From: Heracleum sosnowskyi
Lineage: Eukaryota > Streptophyta > Magnoliopsida > Apiales > Apiaceae
Direction: 5' to 3'
Length of the DNA: 64,000 bases
Assembly (NCBI GenBank): GCA_030848705.1
Contig: CM061244.1
Span: 112,145,111 to 112,209,110 of the forward strand
Shown: positions 36,529-47,834 of the stretch, in pieces
Layout of the letters: every line of letters begins with the position of its first letter
Position numbering within the stretch: position 1 is the first letter of the stretch
Made by a program: the position numbers and the translations under genes
The notes under the pieces: generated by a model
What the model saw: the letters and a program-made list of their open reading frames with translations, nothing else
Databases searched by the model: none
Told to the model about the DNA's origin: nothing

Positions 36529-37701
36529 TGTTAACGGATGAATTTGGTATTAACAAAGTTTGAGGTTTGTCGCTGGAATCAAGATCTATGACGGTAGTTC
36601 TTCGCCGGAAAGTCGCCAGAGTGTGGTGGTTGTGATGAATTGGGGGCTGAGATTGTAAGGGTTTTCTTGGTGGTGGCTCGCTGAGCTCTTCGCTTCCAAC
36701 CCCTTACAATGTGCCTACGTACCCCGTATTTATAGGGGATCAAGCCCTACGTAGTTCTTGGGGAGCAAGTAACCTATATGGGCTAGTTTCTGATTTCCGA
36801 GGCCCACTAAGATACTTGATCCATCTTCTGAAATTGGTTTTCAACTCGCTTTAGGAATGTCCAATGATGAGGCCTAGTCACAAAGGCCCAAGGCTCAACT
36901 ACAATCTAGGGACTTCACGGATATGGCATCGACCCAACTTAGGAGCCGACACTAACCGCTACCATCTATCTCCCTGACCAAAGTAGTTGGAGGTATAACC
37001 ATGACTTACCCCAAATGTCAGACGCATCCTTGTCCCCCAAATGAGAAGCACCCACCAGATTGCAGGACAAGTGATCCCAAGCGTTTGGGTACAAAATGCA
37101 GGATTACACCAAAGTTCCCCAATGAGGACGCGCCCATTGAGTACAGGAACAGAGCTCCCAAAGCACACACCAAGGTTCACCCCACATCCCCAATGAGGAC
37201 GCGCCCATTGAATACATGAGGATGCCTTCAATCATCAGGCATACCCCTGGAGGCCTTCAACAACAGACATCCCTCCCCTAGGAGACATCCTAAGGGAGAA
37301 GTCTTCAATATCTTGCCATTATCAAGCCAATGGAGCCATCTTTCACCACCAAGTAGCTACTTTAAACCAAGAAGGCGCGCCCTCAAGGGGTGGATGACCT
37401 AAAGGAGCACACCCTTACCCCCGTGAGGGCAAGCCCTAAGTCTTCCATATGCTAATCCCATGTCAATCTAGCTATTATTCTCTGTCAAATCATCCATTCA
37501 TGTCAAGTTGTCAGTCCACACCAAAAGGACGCGTCCTCGGGGGTTGGACGGCCAAAGGGGCGCACCGTTTTCCCTATGAGGACTAGCCCTGAGCTTCCCT
37601 TGTACCAATTCAATCCCTAATTGCATCTTGGATATCCCCAATTTATTATTACTTGACCCGAATTTACCTTAAAAACCCGATACCGAATTTTGGCAATAAC
37701 A
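36529..37701 (-). repeat. 5' LTR of the LARD-like element
   Basis: 1173 bp, starting TGTTATTGCC on the minus strand and ending in AACA next to the primer site. A TATA motif at 36727-36734 (tataaata on the minus strand) sits about 200 bp from the primer-site end, a usual promoter position for an LTR. High similarity to 29998-31289 indicates a fairly recent insertion. Confidence 0.9.
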
Positions 37702-38779
37702 GATTGATAAAAAAAATATCAATCACTATCAGGCTTAAAATCTGACAAGGTGAAAGCATGCTTCGGTACTTACTAAAAATTGACAAGGACACATCTCAAG
37801 TTTTAGAATTTTCGCAAGCACATACAAGGAATCATCAAGTAACAAATGATTTTCTAGAGATATGACATGTCAACTAACTATGCAAAAGAAGCTCACAAGA
37901 TGTGTACTTATCCTTGTTAACACACTTTGAGACATGACAATTATTTTCCAATTTCCTAATTTTTTGGATTTTTTAATTTTTAATTTTTATGATATATAAT
38001 TTTTTTTTTGATTTTTAAGTCATTGAGAACTCATCCCCACACTTAAGTGGTTCATTGTCCGCAATGAACAATTATATAAAAGAAAGAGAAAAAAAAATTA
38101 CTAACAAAGATTCCTAAAAAAAATACAAAAATAAAGAAAAAAAATGTACAAAGAAAAGTTAGAAATACTCCCCAAAATATTTGCATGAAGTGCCTATTGA
38201 ATGTAGGTGAGAAGAGTGGCATTAATTGAATTAAACTCCTGAGCCCAAGTTATGTATTTAAAGCAGCAGCCCACATTGTAGCACAAGAACATGGCTGGTG
38301 TGGTGGTTGAGTATGGAACACAAAAATCTGGACAACCCCTTGGTCAGGGGTTCAACTCCCCGTGACAGATTTTTTTTAGCGTGTAACAGAAATCCCCAGT
38401 TCGTATACCGAGGTCACTGTAAAATGGGAATGTGGTATGAAATCTCTGGGCTATTGCGCAATTTTCTTCTCCTGTGACAAGAGAATTAGCACCGTGGCAA
38501 CAAAGAAAAAGGGAGATTAATTTCTGTGTTTTTTTTTCCTGAGCTCCATTTTTTGTTTTCTTCTCTTTTATAACCTGCCTCAATAAAACAATATTCCTGA
38601 AACACTTCAACTCAAATTTATCAAGGCATTTTGTGGAAGTAAAAACTAAAACAAAATACAAAAATAAACTAATCACCTAAAAAAAATACATAATAAAAAT
38701 ATATGATTGTTACCAACACATTGGGTTGCCTCCCAAGAAGCGCTCTTTTAAAATCATTAGCTTGACTTCTTACCTCGAA
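37702..38779. other. Spacer of the Athila-like element, with a SINE-like piece
   Basis: Non-coding DNA downstream of the integrase frame. At about 38290-38375 a B-box-like ggttcaactcccc follows a possible A box (tggtgtggtgg), hinting at a SINE remnant. The 110-codon minus-strand frame at 38344-38676 is not recognisable. Confidence 0.4.
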
Positions 38780-40594
38780 TTAAGACTCCACTAAGGGGTT
38801 GTTGAGACGAATCGTCTTCATTTTTCCAACAAATGCACCATCCACATATAATTTCAGGCGTTGACCATTTACCTTAAATTTTGCTCCATCATGCCCCATA
38901 ATCTCAATAGCACCATAAAATTTAACTTCAGTCACAGTAAATGGTCCAGACCATCTAGATTTAAGCTTTCCTGGGAAAAGTCGAAGCCTTGAATTAAACA
39001 ACAAAACTTTATCACCAACTTGAAAATCTCTTCTTCGGATCATTTTGTCATGCATTTTCTTCGTTCGCTCCTTGTAAATTCGGGAATTATCATAACCATC
39101 AAAACGAAGCTCATCTAATTCATTCAACTGAAGAAGTCTTGCTTCACCCGCAGCTTTTAAATCCATATCGAGTTCTTTGATAGCCCAAAATGCACGATGC
39201 TCTAATTCAACAGGCAGATGACATGCCTTACCATAGATCAAGCGATATGGAGTGGTTCCAATTGGGGTCTTATAAGCTGTTCTATAGGCCCATAAAGCAT
39301 CATTTAACTTCAAGTACCAATCCTTTCTAGATTTTGCAACCACCTTCTCTAGAATGCTTTTGATTTGACGATTTGAAACTTCTACTTGGCCACTTGTCTG
39401 AGGATGATAAGCTAGACCAATCTTGTGAGTGACACCATACTTTTTTAGTAGAGTTTCAAATTGTCGATGGCGAAAGTGAGAACCACCATCACTTATCACT
39501 GTTCTTGGAACTCCAAAGCGCGGGAAAACGATCTTCTGAAAGAGCTTCATAACAACCTTTGAATCGTTGGTTGGCGATCCAATAACCTCAACCCACTTGG
39601 ACACGTAATCCACTGCAACTAAGATGTACTTCATCCCACAAGAAGTTGGGAAAGGTCCCATGAAATCAACACCCCATACATCAAATATATCGACCTCAAG
39701 AATACCTGTTTGTTGCATCTCATGACGTTTAGAAATATTACCCGTTCTTTGGCATGCATCACAAGCCAAACAGAAAGCACGAGCATCATTGAATAGAGAA
39801 TGCCAAAAAAAATCAGATTGAAGCACCTTTGCAGCAGTCTTGGAAGGACCATGATGACCTCCATAAGCAAGAGAATGACAATGTTTGAGAATGTCATTCA
39901 CTTCAGATTCTGGGATACATCTACGAAAGATTCCATCAGCACACTTCCGATACAAGAAAGGATCATCCCAAAAGTATTGCTTAACATCAAAATAAAACCT
40001 CTTTCGTTGTTGATAGGTCAACTCTGGAGGGTGAGATCCACTAACACAAAAATTTGCAAAATCTGCATACCATGGAGTTTTAGTAGCAACAACAAATAAG
40101 TGATCATCTGGAAAAGAATCATCAATAGGAGTGTCTGATGCAATATCTGATTTGAAACGTAGCCTGGAGAGATGATCTGCTACCACGTTCTCAACACCTT
40201 TCTTGTCTTTGATTTCCAAGTCAAATTCTTGGAGTAACATAATCCAACGAATAAGCCTCGGTTTTGCTTCTTTCTTGGCCAATATATATTTCAGCGCAGA
40301 ATGGTCAATGTGAACAATGACTTTGGAACCAATGAGATAGGTTCAAAACTTGTCAAGAGCATAAACAACTGCAAGAAGCTCATTTTCAATGGTAGCATAA
40401 TTCACATGAGCTTCATCCAAGGTTTTACTTGCATAGTAGATAACATGCAATACCTTAACTTTCCTTTGACCGAGAACTGCTCCAATAGCATAATCACTTG
40501 CATCACACATGATTTCAAAAGGAAGATTCCAATCCGGAGGTTGTATGATTGGTGCAGTTATCAAAGCATTCTTTATCCTGTAAAAAGACTCCAA
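38780..40594 (-). pseudogene. Ty3/Gypsy pol fragment: RNase H and integrase with one nonsense codon
   Basis: Read on the minus strand, the fragment begins ESFYRIKNALITAP at the truncation point. RNase H follows with its acidic residues in CDASDYAIGAVLG, YATIENELLAVVYAL and HIDHSALKYI. The integrase zinc finger region (SLAYGGHHGPSKT, CLACDACQRTG) comes next, then the DDE core: D in VWGVDFMGPF, D in VISDGGSHF and E in SGQVEVSNRQIK. The C-terminal part has a WSGPFTV (GPF) motif and no obvious chromodomain. A TGA at 40343-40345 interrupts RNase H in an otherwise continuous frame, with the same frame continuing beyond it. Reverse transcriptase, protease and gag are missing at the truncated end. 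The element is dead. Confidence 0.92.
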
Positions 40595-41092
40595 ATATAT
40601 ATGGATATTGGTCCAGATCCCCGGAGAGATATCCCCCTGCCCTCAATGTATCATTGAGGGTGTCCTCAATGTTTCATTAAGGGCGGTTGTTTTTAAACAA
40701 ATAATTAAAAATAGAATAATACTTCAAAAAAATATAACATTCATCACAAAAATAGTGGCCATATTTTTCTCGATACATATAAATTTAAATTCAAATTTTG
40801 CATAATTTTCTTTTTTTATTTAATTTTTCAGTTAAATTTACAATAATAATAAATATCCCCCCGCCCTCAATGAAAGGCGTTCGTTTAAAAAAATTAATTT
40901 AAAAATATATAAAAAGTCAAAATTAAAATTAAAATTCATACACACCCAAGCAATCGTAGTAACTATTTTTGTGACGAATGTTACCTTATTTCAACTAATT
41001 TTCTAATAATTTAATTTGTTTTACTCATTTTAAATACTTTGTAAATTTACTTGAAAAATTAAATAAAATAGAAAACAGGTGAAAATTAAATT
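40595..41092. other. Break point of the Athila-like element and start of an AT-rich tandem array
   Basis: The pol frame ends abruptly at about 40594. After it come 'ccctcaatg' and 'cattgaggg' inverted pieces (40630-40690, 40860-40880), then AT-rich DNA containing the first, most diverged copy of the 'attcatacacacccaag' repeat. No gene. Confidence 0.5.
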
Positions 41093-41600
41093 TAAAATTC
41101 ATACACACACGAGTAATCGTAGTTACCATTTTTGTGACGAATTTTACCTTATTTTCATTAATTTTATAATTGTTGAATTTGTTTCACTCATTTTAACTAT
41201 TTTGTAGATTTACTTGAAAAATTAAAAAAAGATTGTAAAAAGGCAAAATTTGAATTAAAATTCATACACACCCAAGTAATCATACTCACTATAAACACTG
41301 TCAACTACAAAGAGATTCAAAGATTTTAGTTATATAAGAGAAAGATTAGAAATTTTAAAGTTTAGGGGTTACCCTAAGCCCTAAACCCTAAATTAAATTT
41401 AAAATTCATACACACACAAGTAATCGTAGTTACCATTTTTGTGACGAATTTTACCTCATTTTCATTAATTTTCTAATTGTTGAATTTGTTTCACTCATTT
41501 TAACTACTTTATAGATTTACTTGAAAAATTAAATAAAATTTGTAAAAAAACAAAATTTGAATTAAAATGCATACTCACTATAAACACTATCAACTACAAA
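40920..41600. repeat. AT-rich tandem array with a telomere-like motif
   Basis: At least four diverged units of roughly 150-170 bp. They are marked by 'aaattcatacacac', then 'taatcgtagttaccattttt', 'gtgacgaattttacc', 'tttcactcattttaact' and 'tttacttgaaaaatta'. Between units, at 41370-41392, lies ccctaagccctaaaccctaaa, three plant-telomere-like repeats with one mismatch. The large tandem duplication begins within this array at 41093. Confidence 0.75.
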
Positions 41601-41696
41601 ATATAATTATTTGAATATTATAGAATTTTGAATTTTTAAATAATTAAATCATTAATTTAAGAGGGGGAAAAAATTGAGATAGTGACGATTTAGCCC

Positions 41697-42600
41697 TTGC
41701 TGCACCCTCAAGTGACTGTTAAAATTATTTTATTACCCTCAATACACATGACCCGACTTAGTGCCCAAAAACAAAAAAACCCTAATTCTTTCCCCATTAA
41801 GCGATTGTGCGGCGACTGTGCGGCTATTGTGCGGCTATTCTTCAACGATTCTGACAATTTCATCTCCCAAATCGTCATACTCGACATAAAACCCGACTAT
41901 ACACACACAAAACCCAACTATACAAACAACTCGATAGTTTATTCGGCAATTTGAGTCCAATCCCTGCGATTTCTTTCGATTTCATCTCATAATTATTCGT
42001 TAACAGGTACACACATATACATACACATACAGTACACACACGTACACACAAATGTGTATGTCATATGATTCAATTGTGATGTAGGTTGAGTTTGTGATAA
42101 TTACATGTATTGTGTGCTCAAATTCGAATATAGTTAGGTTTTTTTGCCCAAATTAGGTTCCTTTTACTCCAATTCGAATATAATTAGGACCACTTCTGAT
42201 TGCTTCCTAGGCATATATAATCAGACCATCATCGTAGATAGAAAATACTAATTGTGGGGCTAAAGTAGGATTAAAAGTAATACTCCTCAATTAATAACAT
42301 ATATATGCCTAGTGATATAATGGACACACTTCACTTCTGATTAGTACTCTGGTCGAGACCACTATATATAATGGACACACTTCACTTTTCTGAGCAGAAC
42401 AATCTCGTTAACTTCCAGTTCTAGTTCAGAAATTGACGAGATTTTTGTTTCTATATAGATGTAGTATACACATAAACAACATGGCAATAAAAAATGAAAT
42501 GAACATTTCAAATATATAAAGTATATTGTCTTGTTGTGTAGGAAGCAGTTCATGGTATAATCGGTTTGATTTGATTAATGTAGTTTAAGTGTGCGTAATA
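41697..42600 (+). other. Possible decayed gene start region (5' leader-like)
   Basis: After an AT-rich array the base composition changes to 'aaaccctaattctttcccc' and 'gattgtgcggcgactgtgcgg', the look of a plant 5' leader, then AC-rich and intron-like DNA. An 85-codon frame (41697-41954) is identical in the second copy (56395-56652) but has no recognisable domain. I cannot confirm a transcript. It precedes the exon-like cassettes at 42609. Confidence 0.3.
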
Positions 42601-42608
42601 TTATTCCT

Positions 42609-43003
42609 GGAGGCCCCTGTACATGTCTCCCCTCCTCGTCCCGTTGAACATGTTATGGAGGAGGTATGGATAAGTAGTTGTCTTTGATTTCTTGTGTCAT
42701 TCAATAGATTACGTATAGATTACGTGTATGTGTATTGACATTCTTAATTGTAGGTTGAGACGAGTTGTCCTACCACCTCTGTAGAGGCCCCTGTACATGT
42801 TTCCCCTCCTCGTCCCGTAGAACATGTTATGGAGGAGGTATGGATAAGTAGTTGTCTTTGAATTCTTGTGTCATTCAATAGATTATGTGTATGTGTATTG
42901 ACATTCTTAATTGTAGGTTGAGACGAGTTGTCCTCCCACCTCTTCTGTAGAGGCCCCTGTACATGTCCACCCTCCTCGTCATGTTCTACGTGTTGTTGAG
43001 GAG
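42609..43003 (+). other. Three tandem exon-like cassettes, function unknown
   Basis: Exon-like blocks lie at 42609-42663 (3' part only), 42754-42837 (84 nt) and 42917-43003 (87 nt). Each ends GAGGAG/gta, and the latter two begin after ttgtag/GTTGAG. All three stay open in the same frame, reading VETSCPTTSVEAPVHVSPPR and then a variable VEHVMEE-type end. The third has one extra codon. The gaps between them (90 and 79 bp) are intron-like and almost identical. This could be a real gene with duplicated symmetrical exons, or a 163-bp DNA tandem repeat that happens to stay open. No homology recognised. Confidence 0.4.
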
Positions 43004-43651
43004 GTACGACTATATATTGTTTTTGGTCATGTAGTAGTTTTATTTAAAGTCTTATGTCATTCATTAGATTATCGGAAAACACACGAGGAACACAACATTC
43101 AGGTTAGGAACTTGCATTAATATTTTGTTATAGTAGCCATAGCTAGGGTAATCCTTGTTTAGAAGAAAATATCGGAAACTTGAATACCAAGGTCATACCT
43201 TGTTCCGTCTGCTCCCTCCTTTGTCATATTAAACCTACTCGTCTATTTTATTGTTGTATATTAGTTTAAAATATACTCATCATACTATATTAACATAATC
43301 ATCATAGGAGCTATCGAAAGATTTTTGTACTTGACATATTTAAACTTGATCAACTCATTGTAAGAATATAATTGAGGCTTACAAGTTGGAGAGTAGACAA
43401 TTTTTCCGTGCTGACCTTGGCACTTTGTTGGCTTGGTATTCTTGAAATAAATTCTAAACCCAAACCCCCTCATGTAATAAATTTTGATGTGTGTTTGTGG
43501 GTATATATATTTGTGACTTAGTTTCTTTTAATAGTAAATATATAGAAGAAAATATAGAAAACCTTTTTTTCCTTCTTTCTTTTCGATACCAGTTTCATAC
43601 CAAATTCCGCTCATGTTCTGTCTACTCCCTCATGTGTCATGTTAGACCTAC

Positions 43652-44002
43652 TTGTTTCATTTATTGTTGTATATTGGTGGAGTAAGTGGTACATTCTGTA
43701 GACATAAGTGGTGGAGTAATCTTGCATTAATAATTTGTAATAGTAGTCATAGGGTAATCCTTATTTTAGAAGAAAATATCGAGAACTTGAATAAGAAGGT
43801 CAAACCAATTACCATGTTTCGTTTGCTCCCTCCTGTGTCAAATAATAGATTATTTGGTATGCATTGGAGTTATCTCATCAGTGCTGACGCCGCTTTGGTT
43901 TCGAACTGGCAACAACCCTCAACCCAAGAACACTCCCTCCCATGTTCCTCGTCTCCGGTGATTTTACCCTTATTTACCATGGATGTTGTTGAAACTTTTT
44001 AA
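43652..44002 (+). other. Unrecognised 116-codon open frame
   Basis: An open frame whose second half is less AT-rich than its surroundings (LLPPVSNNRLFGMHWSYL and later SSPVILPLFTMDVVETF). Identical in the second copy (58339-58689). The first half overlaps the repeat cluster, so the frame is composite and may be accidental. No domain or family recognised. Confidence 0.25.
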
Positions 44003-45279
44003 TTTCCAGCCTGTATTTTGCTAAGTATTACTCAACTTCTTTAATTATATCCTGTACCTGACTTTTTATTATGTAAGTTGCTAAACTTCCTTGTCGTTTC
44101 TCTTGCAAGATTAAGACTAATTTTGCTTATGTATTTTTATTGAAAATATTTCTCTTGCAAGATTGAGTAGGTTATAAGTAAATAACCCTGGTAAGGATTT
44201 GGTTAAAAAGTGCACCATGAATACAACCACTGCCTATGAATCGACGGACAAGAGGAAGAAACAAATTTGGAATACTCTGACGAAGCTGCGTTGATAGCAT
44301 TAATACCTTGTCATGTTATAACATAGCAGTTATATGTGTGTCTCTATAAAAGGATCCATATCTCTTCTTAGCTCCTTAAACTCTCGACCTAGTAGTTATT
44401 AGTTACCACAGAACCTCGGTTGAGTTTTACTATTTCGATTTGACAACGTAAAAGCAGGCCAGAGGCCTGGCCTTGGGCTAAGCAGGCAAGGCACAGTGCC
44501 TCGAGGCTCAAATTATAAAGGCCTTAAATAATTGAGTGTCACATATATATATGTTTATGTGTATGTAGATACTAGAACCCTGTAAAAGAAATTTCATCAA
44601 AGCCGATATTAGCTCGGTGCAGCCGTTCCACCCTGCGTAGAAGCAGGCTCTAATCTGTAATCATATGTACTGTTCTTTCCAGAACCTTTCGTCGTATTCC
44701 ATTTCTGCTAATAACTTCTTAACCTTACATTCCTCCTTGCCAGTATAAAAAATGAACTCAGATTATCTCTGCAAATATATATGAATCATTGTTCAAATGA
44801 GTAACTGATGGTGTGTTGTGAGATAAAGAGAGAAGAGGAGACAGATCTGTGTGTCTAATATACAAATCCAAGAATCTAGCCTTTTGGCCTAAGTTACTTG
44901 AGGGATGCTGCTCGGATAAGCTCTGCCAACCTCAACTCCATTGACTTGGACCTCATTTCTCTCCTATTGGATTGGACATGAAGTTCATTATAGGTGGATT
45001 TTGCTGAATGGAATAAGAAAATCTGACTGAGGCTCTCTTGTAAGTAAGAAGCCAGAAGCTATGTTTTGAGTTTGAGGAGCTAAATATGGATACTAGCCCT
45101 TTTATAGGAGTGCATCTGCCTACCATGTGATACCATCTGCCTAAATATGGGATAGAACTTTAGTGATTGTGGTAACCAGAGAACTAATAGAATTTCAATC
45201 ATCCAAACGATTCACCCTGCTGTACATGTGTTTCTATAGTTTATTTGTGTGGTAACCAGAGATTTGTGTTTGTCGATAT
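44003..45279. other. Non-coding stretch between repeats
   Basis: Contains a CG-rich local palindrome-like block at about 44455-44520 ('ggccagaggcctggcc', 'gcaaggcacagtgcctcgagg') and otherwise AT-rich DNA. No coding region recognised. Confidence 0.4.
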
Positions 45280-46784
45280 ATATTTATTTGTGACTTAGTT
45301 TATTTTAGTAGTAGTTATAGAGGGTAATCCGTATATTAGAAGAAAATATAGAAAACTTTTTTTTTTCGTCTTCTTTCTTTTCAATACCAATTTCATACCA
45401 TGTTCCATCTGCTCCTTCATGTGTCATACTAGACCTACTTGTATCATTTATTGTTGTATATTGGTTTATACTTTTTATGCCGAATTAATATAGAAGCTAC
45501 TAAAAGATGTTCATTCTGTAGACATAAGTGGTGGAGTAATTTTGTTTAGGAAGAAAGATTTATGTTGTTTCTTAGTTTTTTGGAGGTGAATGTTTTAGCC
45601 CTGCCAGGGTGTTTGAGTATACTTATGTAATTGGAAAACACACGAGGAACACAACATTCAGGTTAGCAACTTGCATTAATAATTTGTTATAGTAGCCATA
45701 GCTAGGGTAATCCTTGTTTGGAAGAAAATATCGGAAACTTGAATACCAAGGTCATACCATGTTCCCTCTGCTGCTCCCTCCCGTGTCATTAAACCTACTT
45801 GTCTCTTTTATTGTTGTATATTAGTTTAAAATATACTCATCATACTATATTAACAGTCATCATAGGAGCTAACGAAAGATTTTTGTACTTGACATATTTA
45901 AACTTGATCAACTCATTGTAAGAATATAATTGAGGCGTACAAGTTGGAGAATAGACAATTTTTCCATGCTGGCCTTGGCACTTCAATGTTGGCTTAGTAT
46001 TCTTGAAATAAATTCTAAACCCAAACCCCCTCCTGTAATAAATTCTGATGCGTCTCCGTGATGTACAGATGTTAATATTTAATCTATCCATATTTGTTCT
46101 AGTGGGTACATATATGTTGACTTAGTTTCTTGGTGGTGAATGTTTTAGCCCCGCCATGTGTGTCCAAGTGTACCATGTAATTGGAGGACATACGAGGAAC
46201 ACAAACATTCAGGTTAGGAACTTGCATAAATAATTTGTAACAGTAGCTATAGAGGGTAATTCTTATTTTAGAAGAAAATATAGAAAACTATTTTTTTGTT
46301 CTTTCATTTGAACACCAGTATCATACCATGTTCCGTATGCTCCCACCTATCCCTTTTATTGTTGTATATTGGTTTGAGATATACTTCATACTATATTAAT
46401 ATAGTCATCATAGGAGCTAATGAAAGATTTGCATCCTGTAGAAAAAAGTGGAGTGATTCTGTTTAGGAAGAAAGATTTGTCTTCTTGATATATTTAAACT
46501 TAACTCATTGTAAGAATGTATTTGAGGCTTGGAAGTTGGAGAATAGACAATTTTTCGTGCAGGCCTTGGGGCTTCAATGGTAGTTAGTATTCTTGAAATA
46601 AATTCTAATTCTGGACCACCTCGGATTATATATTTTAATGCGTCTCCGTGATGTACTGATGTTGTAACATGTTATCCATCCATATATGTTATAGTTAGTA
46701 TATGTAATGGATCTCGCTTTCTTGTTTAAATTTTTTGGTTGGTTTGGTAGCCATAGATGTTATTAGAGTTAGTTTCTGACTGCC

Positions 46785-47590
46785 ATAATTTTTTAATTAG
46801 AACTGCATAACATTGGAGAGCCGTTGACAAACAAGCTGTCAAAGTTTCTCCATCGTAATACAGAAAAATATTTCCGGCTAATTTCACAAGTTTCTTCATA
46901 TTGATCGGTATTGTATAGTTGTGATGAGCATTAAGCATTCTGGTCCAAGTACAATAACAATTTCGATACGAGTACACACAACCATTATTAGGGCACACTA
47001 TTGATGAAAATAAACAAAGGTATGTTATAATTTGTCAATTTGAAGCTCAAAACCAGAACATTAATGGAGTCTTACAAACAAGCTTATACATGTAGCTTAC
47101 TGAATGAAGAAAATGAAGAAGACTATCATCTCACTACTAGTTACTGATTACATGCACTCTCTACACATACTACACAAAATATAACTGAATGAATTTGAAA
47201 GATGCATTGTTCTGTGTTTATAATTTCATTGCTGTACCTTCAAAACTTTCAGTAGACACACCGACAATCAACCACTTCCCACTTCTCTGTTCAAGTAATC
47301 CACAAACATCCTTTTTGTGCTGTTGGCATCTTTAGGCGGAGGTGTCAACTTTATAAAAGTTCGTCTTATTCTGCGCAGTTCCAGTAAGCCAACTGATCTC
47401 GTGAGACTGATGGTCGGTAAATCTGGACCGAGAGATAGTCCATTCACATTTCCTCCCATTGCCAGAGATTGAGCTTCCACTATGGTATTCGTGACATCCT
47501 GGTTAGCCTTGTTTATTTCATACAGGGAGTTAGCCACTGGAAAACGTGCACCCTGTGTTGCTATAGTTGGATGCAAAAAAGCATCTCTTT
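46785..47590 (-). pseudogene. Truncated DRL1/KTI12 copy (C-terminal part plus 3'UTR)
   Basis: An open minus-strand frame (47268-47576) corresponds to the last 109 residues or so of the DRL1 gene at 14051-14959, from PTIATQGARF to DYLNREVGSG and the stop. It has several substitutions and an eight-residue deletion before PPPKDANS. The P-loop domain is absent, so it cannot act as KTI12. The matching 3'UTR follows (46785-47010), with about 210 bp that the parent lacks at 47015-47225. Homology stops just past 'gcaccctgtgttgc' at about 47590. The frame has stayed open despite truncation. Confidence 0.85.
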
Positions 47591-47834
47591 GTTGTATCAG
47601 TTATCTGCTCGGGCAAATGTTTTTACTCTCGACCTGATTTAGTTTTTTTTATCAGTTCCTCTGTGTAAAGTTACTTCTCTTATGGTACTTGTGGAAAATT
47701 CTACATCCTTTTTGAAGCAGCTCCTAATTTGTCAAGTGTTGCGATTAACAACCATGTATGTCTTACATAGTATCTTTATTATGTACATTTATTGTCACAT
47801 TAGTACCAAATTGATTCTTTCTTTCACTTTGCAG

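Larger units (their letters stand above)
29998..37701 (-). mobile_element. Complete non-autonomous LTR retrotransposon (LARD-like), nested insertion
   Basis: Two LTRs (29998-31289 and 36529-37701) with TG...CA ends are flanked by the direct repeat GATTG (29993-29997 and 37702-37706). Three signs give the orientation as minus. A tRNA-type primer site, TGGCGCTAGAAGGAGGGG, lies just inside the right LTR. A polypurine tract, GGGGGGTAGT, lies just inside the left LTR. A TATA box (tataaata on the minus strand) lies in each LTR. The 5.2 kb interior has no gag, protease, RT, RNase H or integrase that I can recognise, so the element must be mobilised in trans. It contains tandem repeats, an antisense coding remnant and a dispersed palindromic CG-rich motif. 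Confidence 0.9.
26857..40594 (-). mobile_element. Athila-like Ty3/Gypsy retrotransposon remnant, 5' truncated, split by a younger element
   Basis: Read on the minus strand, the remnant runs from the middle of pol (40594, truncated) through RNase H and integrase. A non-coding spacer (28665-29997 plus 37702-38779) and the 3' LTR (26857-28664) follow. A polypurine tract (AGTGTGGGGATGTT) abuts the LTR at 28665. The spacer is interrupted by the 7.7 kb element at 29998-37701, whose target duplication GATTG marks the join. Assignment to the Athila-type lineage rests on the pol sequence and the long non-coding stretch downstream of pol. Confidence 0.75.
43068..46690. repeat. Cluster of five related ~0.45 kb direct repeats
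   Basis: Copies lie at about 43068-43485, 43500-43840 (partial), 45280-45560 (partial), 45627-46090 and 46115-46690. Shared marks are 'cacacgaggaacacaacatt', 'agggtaatcctt', 'agaagaaaatat', 'attgttgtatatt', 'cataggagcta' and 'tattcttgaaataaattcta'. Two copies keep a minus-strand frame (43285-43473 and 45840-46091) with the shared peptide QHGKIVYSPTC, which I do not recognise. The frame is broken in the last copy. Confidence 0.7.
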
